From positions 1 through 45,178 of the forward strand of contig JAEUQG010000470.1 in assembly GCA_016789755.1 (NCBI GenBank): a stretch of 45,178 nt of DNA, read 5' to 3'. Shown piece by piece: positions 41,708 to 45,178 of this stretch. Position 1 is the first letter of the stretch. Each line of letters begins with the position of its first letter. The notes beneath the pieces were generated by a model that saw only the letters and a program-made list of their open reading frames with translations, was not told the DNA's origin and did not search any database. This DNA comes from Bryobacterales bacterium. Its GTDB lineage: Bacteria > Acidobacteriota > Terriglobia > Bryobacterales > Bryobacteraceae. The position numbers and the translations under genes are program-made.

Positions 41708-42685
41708 CTAAGGCTGAATGCAGATGCCGGCGCCGTCGAAGGACTCAAAGCGCCCTATGCTTACGGTGAAGTTGGATCGGATGGTGGAAGCCGTGCAGGC
41801 CTGCGAGCCGGCGGCCAGGGCCGGAACCGAAAAGGTGACTTGGTATAAACCCACTTGGCTCGGAATGAGTCCGGCAAAGACGGGGACGGGGGCGTTGCCC
41901 GCTGGAGGAGGCAAGGCCGTGGGCCGCACCGGCTCCAGGTTCACCCCAGGGCTGAACTGCAGCGCGATATCGGTCAGTCCGATGGGTGACCGGGCGGTAT
42001 CCCCGCTGCGCACGGCCGAGCCAGTGGGGCCCAGCCCGAACGCATACATCACCAGCGTCTCGCCGGCGGAGGCCGGATTGGCCGGAGTCACCAACCGTCC
42101 ATCCAGGTGGGTCACCAGAGAGCGGCACCCGCCGGAGACCAGTTCGCTGTTGCGGTCGAAGCCGGGCGGCATCGTGGAATCGCACGTATTAATAATGTGG
42201 ATGCTGTCGCTTTCCGGTTGAATCGGATAAGCGTCGCCGGGCGTGCCTTGGAAGAACACTTTCAACGCGGCGAAGTTGTCGGGACGCCCCCCGCGGCTGC
42301 GGTTTGCCGTGACCTCCCAGGGAATCTGCAAAGTGATGGCGGTGAGATCGGTGCACACCGACGGATTCAGCCCCACGCATTCATCGACAGGGTAGACGGC
42401 GAAGAGAGGAACTTCTACATTCGTAGATCCAATCGTCTGTTCCAGTTTCACCGAGAACCCGCTGATAGAGAACGGTAGTGGAATCGCGTCGGCAGAAACC
42501 GCCTGCGCCGGCTGTATGCCGTTAGGCGAGTGCACAAACACGGTGATCACTTGCCCTGGAGCAACTTTGAGGGGAGCCGGGATACTGTAGCCGGCGCCCA
42601 CAACCCGTCCAGGAGAGCGGGGAGTTTGTGCAACCGCCAGTCCCGCCAGAACGAGCAGAATGAGCAGCGATTTTGGGTAGCTCAT
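41708..42685 (-). CDS. Secreted TIGR03437-type (Solibacter family) protein
   Basis: About 325 residues. Signal peptide (MSYPKSLLILLVLAGLAVAQ), then beta-rich segments. The C-terminal domain (about 200-310) has the Solibacter-type pattern: HLDGRLVTPANPASAGETLV, YAFGLGPTGSAV and FAGLIPSQVGLYQVTFSVPA. This domain is abundant in secreted proteins of Acidobacteriota, often at the C-terminus; its function is unknown. The ATG at 42685 gives the signal peptide and has AGGAG 12 bases upstream; alternatives at 42712 and 42757 are less likely. The 200 bases between its stop and the lipase gene start hold no gene. Confidence 0.85.
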   Translation of the reverse strand: MSYPKSLLILLVLAGLAVAQTPRSPGRVVGAGYSIPAPLKVAPGQVITVFVHSPNGIQPAQAVSADAIPLPFSISGFSVKLEQTIGSTNVEVPLFAVYPVDECVGLNPSVCTDLTAITLQIPWEVTANRSRGGRPDNFAALKVFFQGTPGDAYPIQPESDSIHIINTCDSTMPPGFDRNSELVSGGCRSLVTHLDGRLVTPANPASAGETLVMYAFGLGPTGSAVRSGDTARSPIGLTDIALQFSPGVNLEPVRPTALPPPAGNAPVPVFAGLIPSQVGLYQVTFSVPALAAGSQACTASTIRSNFTVSIGRFESFDGAGICIQP

Positions 42686-43114
42686 CAAAGAATGCCACTC
42701 CTTACGATTCATGATGGCGCAGCGGACGCGCGGCGGACAAGTCGGGTCCCCGCCCAAAGGCGTAAGGATACCCGCGGCACAGATTTCGAGGCTTCACCGT
42801 AGAAAGCCGCCGGCCGCTGCTGACGATAGACAGGGTACGGAAGATCTTTGGGCGAATTTTTCGCTCTATCGTACGCCATGTTTTCCGATGAGGAAGAGAG
42901 GCACGGGCGACCCTTCTTGTTTCAACGCGGGGTGTGTGCGAACACAGGCCGAATGCCTCTATCCGCTTGGTAAAACATAAGTATTGACATTTGATTTTGA
43001 AATGAGCTATAACAAGGCGTTACGATCAGGGAGTGTTGTGTACCCAGGTCGGAGTGTAGGATTTAGTGTGTGTACATTTGGAAAGTCCAGTCCAGCAGTT
43101 TTTGGAGGAGGAAA
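42686..43114. other. Intergenic region between divergent secreted-protein genes
   Basis: 429 bases without a convincing gene. It contains the sigma-70-like promoter at 42984-43013 for the plus-strand gene and a leader of about 95 bases. A locally AT-rich block (42970-43015) contrasts with the GC-rich rest. A weak 5-bp hairpin with a T loop lies near 42850. No promoter for the minus-strand gene, riboswitch or repeat was recognised. Confidence 0.6.
42984..43013 (+). promoter_or_regulatory. Sigma-70 type promoter
   Basis: TTGACA (42984-42989) is a perfect -35 element; an 18-base spacer leads to TATAAC (43008-43013), which matches five of six -10 positions. It lies in an AT-rich island about 100 bases upstream of the ATG at 43115. 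This is the clearest housekeeping promoter in the window. Confidence 0.75.
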
Positions 43115-45178
43115 ATGAAAGGACGTCTTTGGTGGTCAAGTGTTTTGCCCGCAACGGCGGCCCTGTGCATGCTTACAGGCATGGCGCAGGCGCAAACCGG
43201 TGCCCGCTTAGTCGGGTCCGGGCCGGACGGAGCATTTAATGTATCGGCGCGCGAAGGAAGCGGCAACCGTCCCGGTTTGATCGATCCCACATGCGGATTG
43301 GTTGGCGGGCCGGCCGTGGCTTCCTCGGCCTGCGACTCACAGAGTGGCCGTGAATGGGAAGGTATTTCTTCCACGGACTACTTCACTGTCGAGCCTCAGG
43401 GCGTGTTGCCGAACCCCGACATTGCAGTAGGTCCGGACGATATTATCACGGTTGTTAACCGTGTCATCGCCCGGTACCCGAACCCGAACGCTCCGTCCGG
43501 CACAAATGCCAACGGAACGGCTCCAGTAGCTTACAATCCCTCGGGAACGTACTACTTCCCGCCCACTTCGCGCCAGTTTTTGGATGTATGGCTGGGCGAA
43601 GCTGCGTTGAATGCCATGTGCCCGACGCAGCCCCGCACCAATGCCAGTTGCGTAGTGGACAACGCCAGCGTGCGCTATGACCAGATGCAGGGCCGCTTTG
43701 TGGTTCTGTTCACGGTTGTGGACAATGCGCTGATCAATTGCTTCGGTTGTGCCGATTCAGCCACCGGTCCGAACGCCGGCTTGACCCGCAAGGCGAGCTG
43801 GGTTCTCATCGTGTCCCGCTGGGCCACCGGGTGCCAGGGCTCGATCACCCTCGGCAGCGGCGGCGCCAACGTTGGTGGAACCTGCACTCCGAACAACAAC
43901 CCGGCTGTTCCCGGCCTGCCCGGCAACACCGAGTTCTTCACCACGCCGCAGCCTCCGGGCCCGAGCCAGGGCAACCCGAACAGCGGTGGACTGAACTCCA
44001 ACTGGGTTTCCTTCTACGGCGCCCAGGATGGAACGTGCGAGTCCGGTTGCCCCTTCGGCAACATCAACTCGATCTCGGATCGCCGCCGCGTCACACCGGC
44101 GCCGACCGGTGCAGTGACGATCAACTGCGCCAATACGGCCGTTACGACGGCAGCGTCGGCAACGACCACCGTGTGCTACATGCCCACCAGCGCCCGCCTC
44201 GGCATCGACAACGACAATCTTTATATCGTGTCGAGCGTAATCAACGACAACATCCCGGTGTCCACCTTCGCCCCGCCTCGCGGCTGGGTTACGGGTCCGC
44301 CTCTCGGGGCGAATGACACCGAGAGCGCTGCCTGGGAAGGCACCCGCCTCCGTGTGCACAAGAAGGCTGCCTTCTACACCAACGTGAGCAGCACGCCGTT
44401 TGCGCCGTGCAACGGGTCCACGTTGATGTGTCCGGGCGCTGCTCAGGAAACTCCGCAGCTCCAGGGCGACTTCTACGATCTGTGGGGCAACTCCACCAAG
44501 CCGTATGCCTTCGACCGTCTCGTGCTGGCACAGCCGATTCTCAACGGCGGGACCCGCACGGTCGCTGGTCTGCACTACGAACCGGAGCATGTCCGCGGCC
44601 GTTCCCTGGCTACCTACAACGGGAACGCCAATGTGGGCCCGAATCCGTCGGTCGCCAACGCGAACGGTACCCCGTTCTACGCGATCTGGGGCGCTGTGGA
44701 TCAGGGCGCAACCACCACTACCCCGGCGCAGAACCTGCTCTACCACCGCACCATCTCTTTCACGCACCTGATCACGGGTTCGCTCGGCGCCAACGTGGCC
44801 TCGATCCCGGCGACGGTGAATGAAGCGAAGATTGTCGGTGGCATCCCCACGCTGAACGCGATTGCATCCCACCAGGTTCCGGCGTTCACCAACCCGGATT
44901 CGGTGACCCAGCGCGACAAGCTGGCGCAGCCCACCCCGAACGCTGTGAACCCGACTCCGTATCTGTACGTCGGCGACGACCGTCCCCATCGCGTGATCTC
45001 GCGCGAAGGGCATCGCTACATCGCCCGCGTCGGACGCCAGTCGCAGTTTGCCCAGTTCAGCGGCGGCATCTCTTCGAGCACGGTTATCTATGACATCGTG
45101 CAGAAGCTGGGTGTCGGCTCCGCGGCTCTGGAAATCTACAACACGGCATGGGGCAACGGCGACTTCTATGCGCCGATG
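43115..45178 (+). CDS. Large secreted protein of unknown function (3' end beyond window)
   Basis: At least 688 codons without a stop, running off the right edge. The ATG at 43115 follows TTTGGAGGAGGAAA, a strong ribosome site, and starts a signal peptide (MKGRLWWSSVLPATAALCML, cleavage near AQAQ). The mature protein has propeller-like segments: PQGVLPNPDIAVGPDDIITV, ASVRYDQMQGRFVVLFTVVD, SARLGIDNDNLYIVSSVIND and FYDLWGNSTKPYAFDRLVL. The order GPDD, YDQMxGRFVV and LGIDxDNLYI recalls secreted repeat proteins that present a beta-propeller, but I cannot name a family. Several Cys (CTPNNN, CESGCPFGN, CNGSTLMCPG) suggest disulfides. Served by the sigma-70-like promoter at 42984. A long minus-strand frame inside it (43757-45013) is a codon-bias shadow. 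Confidence 0.88.
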   Translation, partial: MKGRLWWSSVLPATAALCMLTGMAQAQTGARLVGSGPDGAFNVSAREGSGNRPGLIDPTCGLVGGPAVASSACDSQSGREWEGISSTDYFTVEPQGVLPNPDIAVGPDDIITVVNRVIARYPNPNAPSGTNANGTAPVAYNPSGTYYFPPTSRQFLDVWLGEAALNAMCPTQPRTNASCVVDNASVRYDQMQGRFVVLFTVVDNALINCFGCADSATGPNAGLTRKASWVLIVSRWATGCQGSITLGSGGANVGGTCTPNNNPAVPGLPGNTEFFTTPQPPGPSQGNPNSGGLNSNWVSFYGAQDGTCESGCPFGNINSISDRRRVTPAPTGAVTINCANTAVTTAASATTTVCYMPTSARLGIDNDNLYIVSSVINDNIPVSTFAPPRGWVTGPPLGANDTESAAWEGTRLRVHKKAAFYTNVSSTPFAPCNGSTLMCPGAAQETPQLQGDFYDLWGNSTKPYAFDRLVLAQPILNGGTRTVAGLHYEPEHVRGRSLATYNGNANVGPNPSVANANGTPFYAIWGAVDQGATTTTPAQNLLYHRTISFTHLITGSLGANVASIPATVNEAKIVGGIPTLNAIASHQVPAFTNPDSVTQRDKLAQPTPNAVNPTPYLYVGDDRPHRVISREGHRYIARVGRQSQFAQFSGGISSSTVIYDIVQKLGVGSAALEIYNTAWGNGDFYAPM

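Noticed and set aside
42712..42800. GC-rich structured stretch upstream of the TIGR03437-type gene as a riboswitch
   Set aside because: Compared with cyclic-di-GMP and cyclic-di-AMP riboswitch patterns from memory; the conserved core bases are not there.
43757..45013. 418-residue minus-strand frame near the right end
   Set aside because: Arg/Gly/Val-rich shadow; the plus strand is open from a signal peptide with a strong ribosome site and promoter.

Overview
The window (about 45.2 kb, GC-rich) looks like the chromosome of a member of the Acidobacteriota, most likely of the Bryobacterales/Solibacter type. This is inferred from a mixture of families typical of that group: a secreted protein with a Solibacter-type TIGR03437-like C-terminus, Tat-exported S1 sulfatases, an MddA-like methanethiol methyltransferase, a DinB-like protein, a PEP-CTERM protein and a class I lysyl-tRNA synthetase. 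No rRNA, tRNA, CRISPR array, intact insertion sequence or prophage was seen. There was no database search, so the taxonomy is provisional.

Layout. Positions 1-7868 form a flagellin locus: the 3' end of one flagellin gene, a complete 919-residue flagellin, then (opposite strand) a sugar-type methyltransferase and a TPR/GT41 O-GlcNAc-transferase-like protein that probably decorate flagellin. Positions 8069-11304 carry an arylsulfotransferase and an S1 sulfatase. Positions 11417-12868 carry an APC amino-acid permease, which converges with a minus-strand run of galE, a duplicated-motif membrane protein, an unrecognised secreted protein, a DedA/YqaA-like membrane protein and class I lysyl-tRNA synthetase (17767 back to 12858). 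A glycine-rich RRM protein and a PQQ dehydrogenase with an N-terminal cytochrome c follow on the plus strand (17927-20185). Next comes a decayed stretch (20200-21345) with a VapBC relic and a probably frameshifted hypothetical gene.

Positions 21314-24283 hold wecB, divergent from a fliD-fliT pair that has a good sigma-28 type promoter. Positions 24296-31389 mix a radical SAM/SPASM-like protein, a sugar-nucleotide epimerase, a PEP-CTERM protein, an unusual pyruvyltransferase/coiled-coil/GT4 fusion, a GHMP sugar kinase and a small unknown protein. Positions 31408-35467 hold a small PG-binding-like protein, a second sulfatase, an MddA-like methyltransferase, a DUF1080-like secreted protein and a DinB protein. 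Positions 35528-39551 are a tight three-gene surface-polysaccharide operon (two glycosyltransferases and a GDP-fucose-synthase-like reductase joined by ATGA overlaps). The end carries a GDSL hydrolase, a lipase-like protein with a C-terminal LysM, a TIGR03437-type secreted protein and, behind a strong sigma-70-like promoter, a long secreted protein that runs off the window.

The common theme is the cell surface. Flagellin and its cap (FliD/FliT), a likely flagellin glycosylation pair, sugar-nucleotide enzymes (GalE, WecB, Fcl-like, SDR epimerase, GHMP kinase) and several glycosyltransferases lie interleaved. The most interesting items are the two tandem giant flagellins with patchy near-identity, a flagellin leader hairpin that presents an AGGA loop like a CsrA site, the GT41/methyltransferase pair beside flagellin, and the three-part pyruvyltransferase-GT4 fusion.
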